Shown here: positions 1-5,697 of the stretch, piece after piece
How the letters are laid out: the number at the start of each line of letters is the position of its first letter
How positions within the stretch are numbered: position 1 is the stretch's first letter
DNA from: DATFYM01 sp035315065
GTDB taxonomy: Bacteria; Acidobacteriota; Terriglobia; UBA7540
Direction of reading: 5' to 3'
Assembly (NCBI GenBank): GCA_035315065.1
Contig: DATFYM010000223.1
Coordinates: 1-11,406, forward strand
Length of the DNA: 11,406 bases
The notes under the pieces: model-generated
What the model was told of the DNA's origin: nothing
The model's database searches: none
What the model saw: the letters and a program-made list of their open reading frames with translations, nothing else
Position numbers and translations under genes: made by a program

Positions 1-149
1 CGGGCCGCTTGCACGATCGAAGAATCGCCTCCGAGATAGTCCACCACGCGCACGAAGCCGTCATCGAGGCACCCCAGTTTCTTCCCGAGGATAGCATCGA
101 GGTCCGGCGCCGTGACGCGGGCCAGAGGTTGATCGGTTTGAACGTCCAT
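1..149 (-). CDS. thyX: FAD-dependent thymidylate synthase ThyX, N-terminal part only
   Basis: The first 49 codons of a minus-strand gene, cut by the window start. ThyX makes dTMP from dUMP using methylenetetrahydrofolate and reduced FAD, replacing ThyA plus dihydrofolate reductase in many bacteria. What is visible is the family's N-terminal signature: after a variable leader comes LDDGFVRVVDYLGGDSSIVQ (residues 28-47) and then AA, which matches the D-Y-x-G-x-D-x-x-I-V-x-A-A pattern. The RHR FAD-binding motif lies outside the window. The ATG at 147-149 is the natural start because the inverted repeat begins about 12 bases upstream of it. The gene lies downstream of glmS in the same direction, with the repeat filling the gap. 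Family call is from motif recognition only. Confidence 0.85.
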   Translation of the reverse strand, partial: MDVQTDQPLARVTAPDLDAILGKKLGCLDDGFVRVVDYLGGDSSIVQAA

Positions 150-160
150 GCAGAAGGCTC

Positions 161-280
161 CGAGAAGAGTCGAAAAGTCGAAGGTTGAAGGTCGAAGAGT
201 TAAGGGAGGAACGACCGAACGGGAGTTGGGTCTTCTCTTAACTGTTCGACCTTCGACCTTGGACTCTTCGACTTCTTCAT
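161..280. repeat. Long inverted repeat between glmS and thyX (IR1), GTCGAAGG-type units
   Basis: Two arms of 50 bases (161-210 and 231-280) are reverse complements without gaps, with about 37 matches in the inner 43 positions and a 20-base loop. Each arm is a string of degenerate tandem units such as AGTCGAAGG and AAGGTCGAAG. The right arm runs into the stop codon of glmS (277-279), and the left arm ends about 12 bases before the thyX start. Transcribed from the minus strand it would fold into a long hairpin between the two reading frames. Mismatches show no preference for wobble pairs on either strand. Confidence 0.9.
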
Positions 281-2100
281 TCTACCGTCACGCTCTTGGC
301 GAGGTTGCGCGGCTTATCGACGTCGCATCCGCGCAGCACGGCGCAGTGGTAAGCAAACAACTGTAACGGCACCACGGTGAGCAGGGGCATCAGGATTTCG
401 TTGGTGTGCGGAACTTCGATGACGTCGTCGACCAGCGATCCCAGCCGGGTGTTCCCCTGCGTGGTGACGGCGATAATGCGGCCTTCGCGGGCGCGGATTT
501 CCTGCATGTTCGACACGACTTTCTCGTACGCACCGTCCTCCGGCACCAGAGCCATGGTGGGAAACGTCGGGTCGATGAGGGCGATGGGGCCGTGTTTCAT
601 TTCGCCGGCGGCGTAGCCCTCGGCGTGGATATAGGCAATCTCCTTGAGCTTCAGCGCCCCTTCCATGGCGATGGGATACTGGTACTTCCGGCCGATGTAG
701 AGAAAGTGTTGGGCGTCGCAGTATTTCTGCGCGAGGCCGCGGATGCGCTCGGATTGCTGAAGGATCTCGCGAATCTGGTCCGGGATGCGCTCCAGGCCAT
801 GGAGGAGCGTGGCGCCCTCCTCGTAGGAAAGATCGCGGCTGCGGCCCAGTAGCATGGCCATCAGCGTCAGAATGGTGATTTGGGATATGAAGGACTTGGT
901 GGAGGCCACGCCGATCTCCATGCCGGCGTGGGAATAGACGCCGGCTGTGGTTTCGCGGGCGATCGAGCTGCCCACCACGTTCACCAGGCCCAGCACCAGT
1001 GCCCCTTTGCGCTTGGCCTCCCGCAGGGCAGCGAGCGTATCCGCCGTTTCTCCGGACTGGCTGATGGCCAGCACGACGTTATTCTGGCGCGGCTTCAGTT
1101 TGCGATAGCGGAACTCGGAGGCCAGCTCGGTCTCGACGTTCAGATCGGTGAGCGTCTCGAAAACATAGCGGGCATAAAGACCGGCGTAATAGCTGGTGCC
1201 GCAACTGATGATGGTGAGATGCCGCGCCTGTTCGAGCCGCTCCAGCACCGACTCCAAGCCGCCCAGCTTGGCCACACCCTCGGCCAAATTGACGCGGCCG
1301 CGCAGGGCGTTCTCCACCGCCTCCGGCTGTTCGTAGATCTCCTTCAGCATGTAGTGCGGGAAAGCGCCGCGGTCCATGGTCTCGGCACCGCCTTCGAGCA
1401 CCGTCGCTTCCCGGCTCACCGAGCGATCGTCCAGCGTCTTGATCCAGAACTTGCCCGGCTCGATCCGCGCCACCTCGTTGTCTTCGAGGTAGACCACTTG
1501 GTCTGTGTGTTGGGCAAGGGCGGAAACGTCGGAAGCCGCCAGAGATTCGTCGTGGCCTATCCCCAGCACGATGGGGCTGCCGCGCCGCGCCAGGATAATC
1601 TGCTCCGGATTCGCCGCGTGCATGACGGCGATGCCATAGGTGCCCTGCACCTGAAGCAGCGACTTCTGTACCGCCGACTCGAGGTCCCCTTGGTAATGGC
1701 TCTCGATCAGGTGGGTGAGGACCTCCGTGTCCGTTTCCGACGAGAACGTGTGGCCGGTGGCGATCAGGCGCTTCTTCAGCACCTGGTAGTTTTCAATGAT
1801 GCCGTTGTGAACGAGGAAAATCCGGCGCGTACAGTCGGTGTGCGGGTGGGCGTTGGTTTCCGTGGGCCTCCCGTGGGTGGCCCAGCGCGTGTGGGCAATG
1901 CCCGCTACGCCCTCCGGATTCTCCCGGAAGACGCGTTGCTCGAGCGCCGCCACCTTGCCCACCGACTTCGCGAGATAAGGCGACGAATTGAGAATCGCGA
2001 TGCCGCTCGAGTCATAGCCGCGATACTCGAGCCGTTTTAAGCCCTCAATGAGGATTTCGCGCGCCGTCTGATGCCCGGTGTACGCTACAATTCCACACAT
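277..2100 (-). CDS. glmS: Glutamine-fructose-6-phosphate aminotransferase (isomerizing), GlmS
   Basis: Cytoplasmic enzyme making glucosamine-6-phosphate from fructose-6-phosphate and glutamine, the first step to UDP-GlcNAc. The start is fixed by MCGIVAYTGH: Cys2 must become the N-terminal nucleophile of the glutaminase domain, so upstream in-frame ATGs (up to 2181) are rejected. An AAAGG ribosome site lies 7-8 bases upstream. The 607-residue product has the usual family length. Visible features: the glutaminase domain (about 1-240) with HTRWATHG and HNGIIENY; the first SIS domain with SCGTSYYAG (299-307) and SQSGET (347-352); GVASTKSF; the second SIS domain with AMEGALKLKEIAYIHAE and KHGPIALI; and the conserved C-terminus KSVTVE, which supplies the active-site Lys. 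The stop codon lies inside the inverted repeat that leads to thyX. No glmS ribozyme core is seen upstream. Confidence 0.97.
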   Translation of the reverse strand: MCGIVAYTGHQTAREILIEGLKRLEYRGYDSSGIAILNSSPYLAKSVGKVAALEQRVFRENPEGVAGIAHTRWATHGRPTETNAHPHTDCTRRIFLVHNGIIENYQVLKKRLIATGHTFSSETDTEVLTHLIESHYQGDLESAVQKSLLQVQGTYGIAVMHAANPEQIILARRGSPIVLGIGHDESLAASDVSALAQHTDQVVYLEDNEVARIEPGKFWIKTLDDRSVSREATVLEGGAETMDRGAFPHYMLKEIYEQPEAVENALRGRVNLAEGVAKLGGLESVLERLEQARHLTIISCGTSYYAGLYARYVFETLTDLNVETELASEFRYRKLKPRQNNVVLAISQSGETADTLAALREAKRKGALVLGLVNVVGSSIARETTAGVYSHAGMEIGVASTKSFISQITILTLMAMLLGRSRDLSYEEGATLLHGLERIPDQIREILQQSERIRGLAQKYCDAQHFLYIGRKYQYPIAMEGALKLKEIAYIHAEGYAAGEMKHGPIALIDPTFPTMALVPEDGAYEKVVSNMQEIRAREGRIIAVTTQGNTRLGSLVDDVIEVPHTNEILMPLLTVVPLQLFAYHCAVLRGCDVDKPRNLAKSVTVE

Positions 2101-2136
2101 TGGTTGACCTTTCAAGGGCAGTTGAATGTCATGACG

Positions 2137-2225
2137 GTAGACGGTAGGCAGTAGACGGCATATGGGGAAGGCAGACTGCAAGGTGCGGTCTTCTCCCCTT
2201 ATGCCATCTACTGTCTACCGTCTAC
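2137..2225. repeat. Inverted repeat upstream of glmS (IR2), GTAGACGGTAG-type units
   Basis: Arms 2137-2170 and 2190-2225 are reverse complements over about 34 bases, with roughly three substitutions and a 2-base indel; the loop is about 19 bases. The arms consist of degenerate tandem GTAGACGGTAG / CAGTAGA units. The element occupies almost the whole gap between the 138-residue gene (stop at 2242) and glmS (start at 2100). Its edge lies about 36 bases from the glmS start, outside the ribosome-binding site. Confidence 0.88.
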
Positions 2226-2241
2226 TTCTGATTCGCTGTCT

Positions 2242-2658
2242 TCAGACGTATCCCAACTCCCGAGCCAGTGCCCGGACTTCGGCGTCGCTCAGAAGCAGTT
2301 CCGCCTGGGTGGAGTCGGGACCCTCCCAGAGCGCTCGTTGCCAGGAGAAGTTCCCCTCGGCCACCCGGCCGGGAGTGACGACATCGTCGTAGCCGTCGCG
2401 AAGTTTTCGCTGCAAGAACAGCGCGGCCAAGTCCACCAGTTGCTGGTCGGTGAGGTACTTGTTTTCCGTCCGACGAAGCTCGGTAAGCGTCGAACTGGGA
2501 ATGGCAACCAGCACCCGCTGCCCGTCTACGCGGAAAATGCAATCCATGGTGTCGCTGTGCCGGGTGGAGATCCCCGGCATGAGATGGACAAAGTACACGT
2601 GCACAGGCTTGGGCAAAACCTTGGAAGTGACCTCGAACGGAGTGACCGTGTAGCTCAT
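2242..2658 (-). CDS. Conserved-looking protein of unknown function, 138 residues
   Basis: I do not recognise a family. The predicted product is soluble, without signal peptide or membrane segment. It has an N-terminal beta-rich half (PFEVTSKVLPKPVHVYFVHL, then CIFRVDGQRVLVAIPSSTLTEL) and a C-terminal helical half with LTDQQLVDLAALFLQRKLRDG and LLLSDAEVRALARELGYV. The VDGQRVLVAIPSSTL stretch reads like a substrate- or ligand-sensing beta sheet, but no catalytic motif can be named. The ATG at 2656-2658 has an AGGG five bases upstream. Overlapping minus-strand frames within it lack a comparable ribosome site and look like shadows. It is separated from glmS by inverted repeat IR2 and is probably its upstream neighbour in the same direction. 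Real gene likely; function unknown. Confidence 0.72.
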   Translation of the reverse strand: MSYTVTPFEVTSKVLPKPVHVYFVHLMPGISTRHSDTMDCIFRVDGQRVLVAIPSSTLTELRRTENKYLTDQQLVDLAALFLQRKLRDGYDDVVTPGRVAEGNFSWQRALWEGPDSTQAELLLSDAEVRALARELGYV

Positions 2659-2717
2659 GGCGACCCTGGCCTCATCTTTTCGTAGCGCTTCATGTGAGAC
2701 GTAGCGCGGGCATTCTG

Positions 2718-2987
2718 TGAGATGTAGCGCGGACGTCTCGCCTCCCGCCCTGGCGGGACGGGCATCCCTTCGCTATGCTCAGGGCAGGCTCTCCACGCCA
2801 CGGAAGGTGTGAAATAATTGCGAAGGGGCTTCCATCACAGAGACCCAGAGGCACCGAGAAGAATGAGAAGCGTCTGGAAATAAACGACATCGCATGTGAT
2901 CTTCTCACTCTTTCTCTGTGTCTCTGCGCCTCTGTGTTTAATTCTTTCACAGCTTCACGGCGGGCGAGACGCCCGCGCTACGTCACC
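2718..2987. repeat. REP-like outer inverted repeat (IR3a), GTAGCGCGGGCGTCTCGCC type
   Basis: The right arm (about 2955-2987) reads, in reverse complement, GACGTAGCGCGGGCGTCTCG and continues with the same bases as 2718-2750 apart from a few substitutions and short indels. A second partial copy of the same unit starts just outside, at about 2696-2715 (GAGACGTAGCGCGGGCATTC). The two arms enclose a different inverted repeat (2836-2936), so this is one palindrome family nested around another. It forms the left part of the 821-base gap between the 138-residue gene and the 94-residue gene, which contains no convincing gene. Confidence 0.75.
2836..2936. repeat. Inverted repeat IR3b, CACAGAGGC-type units
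   Basis: Arms 2836-2870 and 2901-2936 are reverse complements over about 35 bases with roughly 29 matches and a 30-base loop. The units are degenerate CACAGAG / CTCTGTG repeats ending in a GAGAAG block at the loop. It lies inside the outer repeat IR3a. Short ORFs reading across it on both strands are explained by the repeat and are not called as genes. Confidence 0.85.
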
Positions 2988-3062
2988 TGTCCGATTTGGG
3001 ACACCCCATTATAAGGCAAAACCCACGTCCGGCGAATGCGAACTGTGGGTGGGTACTATCCT

Positions 3063-3162
3063 AATTGGCCCTGGGAGCGCGGGCATCTTGCCCGCTCTTC
3101 GCTTCTGGCCAAAGCCTTAAGATCAAGAGCGGGCAAGATGCCCGCGCTCCCAGGGCCAAATT
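3063..3162. repeat. Near-perfect inverted repeat IR4, GGGAGCGCGGGCATCTTGCC type
   Basis: Arm 3063-3099 and arm 3125-3162 are reverse complements over 37 bases with only one inserted base as difference; the loop is 25 bases. Each arm is itself palindromic around GCGGGCATCTTGCCCGC, so it can fold as one long hairpin or as two smaller ones, which is typical of REP/BIME or MITE-like elements. It is the best-preserved repeat in the window, so it may be the most recent insertion. Confidence 0.92.
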
Positions 3163-3164
3163 AA

Positions 3165-3374
3165 GACAGCACCTGGGGGTACCGGAGATGTCGCGCCCAA
3201 GACGGCCATGGCAAGCCTCGGCGTGAAAACCTGAAAATGCACCTGGCTCAGGTTTCAGCAACCTTTTCCAAAGCGAGAGCATCCATAGAAACAATTCAAC
3301 ACTTATGACTACCTCGGGAAGTGGGTAGCGCCGACGGTGACTGGGGTTACCCACTTCCTCCTCCTTCAAAAAAC
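3165..3374. other. Gene-free stretch with two short inverted repeats
   Basis: No ORF with plausible coding character was found here. Two small palindromes are visible. One pairs about 3225-3234 with TCAGGTTTC at 3248-3256. The other is a perfect 11-base inverted repeat, GGAAGTGGGTA (3317-3327) with its complement at 3348-3358, around a 20-base loop. Neither is followed by a clear T tract, so I do not call a terminator. Confidence 0.5.
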
Positions 3375-3501
3375 AGTGGCTAGTGGTTAGTGGCGAGTGG
3401 TCAGAAGAAGAATTGCCGATTGACGATTTTCGATCGACGATTGGAAAACCGAAGTGGCTTGCGTCTTCTCTTTCAATCGTCAATCTGCAATCGGCAATTC
3501 C
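3375..3501. repeat. Composite repeat IR5: AGTGGCTAGTGG units plus GAATTGCCGATTGACG inverted pair
   Basis: A run of tandem AGTGGCTAGTGGTTAGTGG-type units (3375-3404) is followed by an inverted pair. Its left arm (3410-3446) contains GAATTGCCGATTGACGAT, and the right arm (3471-3501) contains the complement with a short indel. The right arm overlaps the end of the 94-residue gene: that gene's stop codon (3480-3482) and last residues lie inside it. Copies of both motifs occur again on the other side of the same gene (3776-3801 and 3816-3977). Confidence 0.8.
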
Positions 3502-3764
3502 CCAGCCGACTCTTCTTTCAGGCGAAGTTTCACTGTCGCTCCCTGGCCGAACTTGCGGCTCAGCCAGTTCTCCAGGTCGGGCTGCAAGGTTCCCAGGTCG
3601 ACGGCGAAGCCTGCCTCGACCAACCCGTCCGCCACCGGTAGCGTTTCGTCAAAGGCGGAGTGGCCCGTGAAGCTTCGCATGAAGTAGCTGTCGAGCCAGG
3701 CGAGCGGGCAGGGCCGAGGCCCCACTGGCTCCAGGATTTCCACTTGGATCTTTCGCGCAAACAT
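3480..3764 (-). CDS. Small protein of unknown function, 94 residues
   Basis: I do not recognise a family. It looks soluble and mixed alpha/beta, beginning MFARKIQVEILEPVGPRPCP, with a central FDETLPVADGLVEAGFAVDL and a segment DLENWLSRKFGQGATVKLRL before the end. The last residues (LPIAD) are encoded by the adjacent intergenic repeat, so the native C-terminus was probably rewritten when the repeat arrived or moved. No clear ribosome-binding site precedes the ATG at 3762-3764 (upstream reads TTAAACA), which lowers confidence. It shares direction with the phosphatase gene upstream and the 138-residue gene downstream. Several plus-strand frames run antisense to it but are lower quality. Confidence 0.55.
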   Translation of the reverse strand: MFARKIQVEILEPVGPRPCPLAWLDSYFMRSFTGHSAFDETLPVADGLVEAGFAVDLGTLQPDLENWLSRKFGQGATVKLRLKEESAGELPIAD

Positions 3765-3775
3765 TGTTTAAGATC

Positions 3776-3977
3776 AGTGGCTAGTTGCTAGTGGTTAGTG
3801 GCTGCTGAAGTGCCGCTTGCCGATTGGAAGACAGGAAATGAATCCGCAGATTACGCAGATTCCACAGACTCAAGATGACGAAGGCAAGAGAACCGAATTG
3901 TGCCGTTCTTATCGTGTGTCTGTGTAATCTGCGAAATCTGTAGATTGTCTTCGTGTCTTCCGATCGTCAATCGGCAA
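3776..3977. repeat. Composite repeat IR6: AGTGG units, nested AATCTGCG and TTGCCGATT inverted pairs
   Basis: From left to right: tandem AGTGGCTAGTTGCTAGTGG units (3776-3801); an outer arm CTTGCCGATTGGAAGACA (3816-3833) matched by 3954-3977 with a 6-base indel; and an inner pair, 3841-3869 with 3918-3946, 29 bases with about 25 matches, made of AATCTGCG-type units around a 48-base loop. The outer right arm contains the stop codon of the phosphatase gene (3967-3969) and encodes its last residues. Short ORFs across this region are repeat-derived. Confidence 0.85.
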
Positions 3978-4782
3978 TTCTTGCCGGCGCCCGTCCTCGT
4001 TTGCGACGGGTGAAAAACGACAACCAGCCCGCCTTGTGCCCGGTCTCGCGCGAGTCGATCGGCTGCGGTGCTTCGGGCAAAGGCTTGTCGTTGATGGCCG
4101 CTTCCGGGTTCCGGATCAACAGGCGATCGGCGGTCTCTTTTCCGTATGCCGCCGCGACCCTCTCGTAGCAAGGAGAAAGCAGCGGGGGCCGATGCTTCGT
4201 ATCGTGGGCGTCGGTAGCGAAGAAGTGGATCAGGTTCTGGTCCAGCCATCGCTCGGCCAGAGACTTTGCCTTGGAGCCAAAGCCCCCCATATAGGACTGC
4301 GCCGTCACCTGGATCAGGCACCCTCGGTTTACCCACTCGTAAACGAGTTCCGGACGGGTTTGAAAAACGGGATTCCGTTCCGGATGGGTGATGATCGGCT
4401 TCAGGCCCGCGACCTCGACGTCGTAAAAGACCTGCTCGAATTGCCGGGGTATAAAGTGCTCGGCGAATTCCACCAGGAGGTAGCTGGACCCGTTGATTGT
4501 GAACTCGGCGCGGTTGTTCAGCAGGTGTTGGAGGTTCTCATACGAGAGATGAAAGTCGCACCCGAGCAGCATTTTGGGTACGTCGCCAATGGAGGCTTGA
4601 AGCTCAGCGGCCTTCTGACGGTTTATCTCCGGATCAAACTTGTAGCGGTAGTTGCAGTGGGGCGTCGCGACGGTATGGGTGATCCCGTCCTCGGCTGCCA
4701 TCCTCATCATGGCCACTGACTCTTCTAACGAGTGCGCGCCGTCATCGAGGGCGGGCAGCGGATGACAATGGATATCGATCAC
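3967..4782 (-). CDS. cpsB: PHP-family protein-tyrosine phosphatase, CpsB/CapC type
   Basis: Metal-dependent phosphatase of the PHP superfamily; family members dephosphorylate the tyrosine-rich tail of a bacterial tyrosine kinase and so tune capsule or exopolysaccharide export. Family motifs are all present: H5-x-H7 in MIDIHCHPLPALDDG, ATPHC (39-43), GCDFH (74-78) and VEF (104-106), HPERN (133-137), the AQSYMGG loop (161-167) and ATDAH (189-193). These supply the expected His, Asp and Glu metal ligands. Length is 271 residues, slightly above the usual 240-260. The excess is a basic tail (TRRKRGR) followed by ARIAD, whose final residues and stop come from the adjacent repeat. The GTG start at 4780-4782 is chosen because GAGG lies 7 bases upstream and the HxH motif must be near the N-terminus. 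No partner kinase or glycosyltransferase is in the window. Gene symbol is by family, not proven orthology. Confidence 0.9.
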   Translation of the reverse strand: MIDIHCHPLPALDDGAHSLEESVAMMRMAAEDGITHTVATPHCNYRYKFDPEINRQKAAELQASIGDVPKMLLGCDFHLSYENLQHLLNNRAEFTINGSSYLLVEFAEHFIPRQFEQVFYDVEVAGLKPIITHPERNPVFQTRPELVYEWVNRGCLIQVTAQSYMGGFGSKAKSLAERWLDQNLIHFFATDAHDTKHRPPLLSPCYERVAAAYGKETADRLLIRNPEAAINDKPLPEAPQPIDSRETGHKAGWLSFFTRRKRGRAPARIAD

Positions 4783-4934
4783 AAGAAAACCTCGGATTAT
4801 CGGTGCCGAGCAACAGGGCGCCCCCGATCAGGCCGGATTGATGCCGACTAAGCCTGAACTGGACAGCCATACTCCCGCTCCGCGCCTGGGTGAACCCCTC
4901 GGCGAGAGACTGAGCTCAACTTCGAACAAACCTC

Positions 4935-4964
4935 ATTTAACCCCGCAATCGTCATCCGCGTCAA
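4935..4964 (-). promoter_or_regulatory. Candidate sigma-70-type promoter for the phosphatase gene
   Basis: On the minus strand TTGACG (4959-4964) and TTAAAT (4935-4940) are separated by 18 bases and point toward the GTG start at 4782, implying a leader of about 145 bases. Both boxes are close to consensus, but no transcription data support it. Confidence 0.4.
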
Positions 4965-4978
4965 GCCATGGTGCGGGA

Positions 4979-5080
4979 ATAGGGAGTAGGCAGTAGGGAG
5001 TAGGGAGTAGGGAAGACCTTGCCTCCCCCGACTTTTGTCTGCTCCCTACTCCCAACTCCCGACTCCCTAGTCCCTCATCT
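4979..5080. repeat. Inverted repeat IR7, TAGGGAGTAGG-type units
   Basis: The left arm (about 4979-5018) is a tandem run of GTAGGGA units. The right arm (about 5037-5080) is its approximate reverse complement, TCCCTACTCCCAACTCCC and similar. Indels shift the register because the units are short, but about 40 bases pair around a loop of roughly 18. It lies in the divergent gap between the phosphatase gene and uxaE, upstream of the former's promoter-like site. Confidence 0.85.
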
Positions 5081-5118
5081 CTGCCCGATGCAGGAAACTG
5101 GATTTTCTATATTCCAAA

Positions 5119-5124
5119 TATAAT
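5119..5124 (+). promoter_or_regulatory. Consensus -10 box TATAAT in an AT-rich island
   Basis: A perfect TATAAT lies in an AT-rich stretch (about 5101-5130) that stands out from the GC-rich surroundings. No good -35 hexamer sits 16-18 bases upstream (the sequence there is AACTGG). A start near 5131 would give a transcript running into the intrinsic terminator at 5345-5376. Confidence 0.35.
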
Positions 5125-5130
5125 TCCCAA

Positions 5131-5376
5131 TAGGAAGCAAAGCGACCTTCTGGATGTGTTTCAAACTGAAACTCGCTGAAAGCTCGCTGATAAGCAAGAA
5201 CTTAAAATCAATATCGCGAAAACATACCGGAAGGCTGGATTTGGTATCTCTCGTGCATAACGCATAGTTGAGCTAACACTGGGCCCGCCGCAAGGTGGGT
5301 AATCCGGTGCGAAGCTCGGAGTCTAGACCCAACACCCGACGCTGGAGGGGGGAGGACACTTCCCCCTCTTTTTTTT
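5131..5376 (+). ncRNA. Candidate structured RNA or leader, family not recognised
   Basis: Between a consensus -10 box and a strong intrinsic terminator lies a stretch with no plausible ORF on the plus strand. Its 3' half (about 5278-5330) is GC-rich and structured. CCCGCC-GCAA-GGTGGG is a perfect six-pair stem with a GNRA tetraloop. It is followed by AATCCGGTGCGAAGCTCGGA, a stem-loop resembling the P6 region of cobalamin riboswitches, and then GTCTAGACCC, which can pair back to an upstream GGG. The 5' part carries a direct repeat of CTCGCTGA (about 5172-5190). I cannot assign a family: the full B12 box and the 5' conserved element of the cobalamin riboswitch are not seen. The terminator lies about 320 bases before uxaE, so an independent small RNA is as likely as a riboswitch. 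Confidence 0.35.
5345..5376 (+). terminator. Intrinsic (Rho-independent) terminator
   Basis: GAGGGGGGA pairs with TCCCCCTC (one bulged G) around a loop of about seven bases and is followed directly by eight T residues on the plus strand. This is the clearest classical terminator in the window. It would end a transcript entering from the left and lies well upstream of uxaE. Confidence 0.8.
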
Positions 5377-5495
5377 CCCCACGTCGCCCATCGAACCCAC
5401 CCTAAGAGAACGGTTGCCCAGCAAGAGAGTCGCGACACGTGCTTTGAGTTCGTTTGACCGACCCAAATTGCACCCTCCTGGCGCAGTAATGCGTT

Positions 5496-5545
5496 AAACT
5501 TCCAACTGTTCATGGGCACCAAAACTTCCCAACTGTCGCTTGGGA
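5496..5545. promoter_or_regulatory. Paired direct repeat upstream of uxaE, possible operator
   Basis: AAACTTCCAACTGT (5496-5509) recurs as AAACTTCCCAACTGT (5522-5536), with 26 bases between starts, about two and a half helical turns. The second copy begins a small palindrome in which TCCCAA pairs with TTGGGA (5540-5545). The position, 150-200 bases before the uxaE start, is suitable for a regulator site, but no known uronate operator motif is recognised. Confidence 0.3.
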
Positions 5546-5697
5546 GGGGACAGGGGCCCTGGCTGACGCCACGGAAGTCGATTGAAGATTGGAAAACAGG
5601 CATAAAGGTAAGGGGCAAAAGCGTAGGCATGAAGGATGAATAGAATTTGATCCCCACGAGTTTCGAATTTCGAGCCGCGACTCCGGGAGGTTACGCC

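Noticed and set aside
880..2040. Long plus-strand open frame (386 residues) opposite glmS
   Set aside because: It is antisense to a complete, motif-rich glmS; its product is low-complexity-like, with frequent Arg, Gly, His and Gln, and it has no recognisable motif. Such frames are common opposite GC-rich genes.
2101..2241. glmS ribozyme upstream of glmS
   Set aside because: The conserved ribozyme core is not visible and most of the gap is the inverted repeat IR2; the ribozyme is known mainly from Gram-positive lineages.
2690..3483. Several short open frames on both strands (for example 2690-2950, 2896-3120, 3061-3483)
   Set aside because: They read through inverted repeats and have no ribosome-binding site; their translations are repeat-derived (for example CRISPLIKE-free SLCLCASVF-type strings from the CTCTGTG units).
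5278..5330. Cobalamin riboswitch
   Set aside because: AATCCGGTGCGAA is suggestive, but the B12 box (GCCACTG-like) and the 5' conserved helix are not found, and no B12-related gene follows. Kept only as an unassigned structured RNA.
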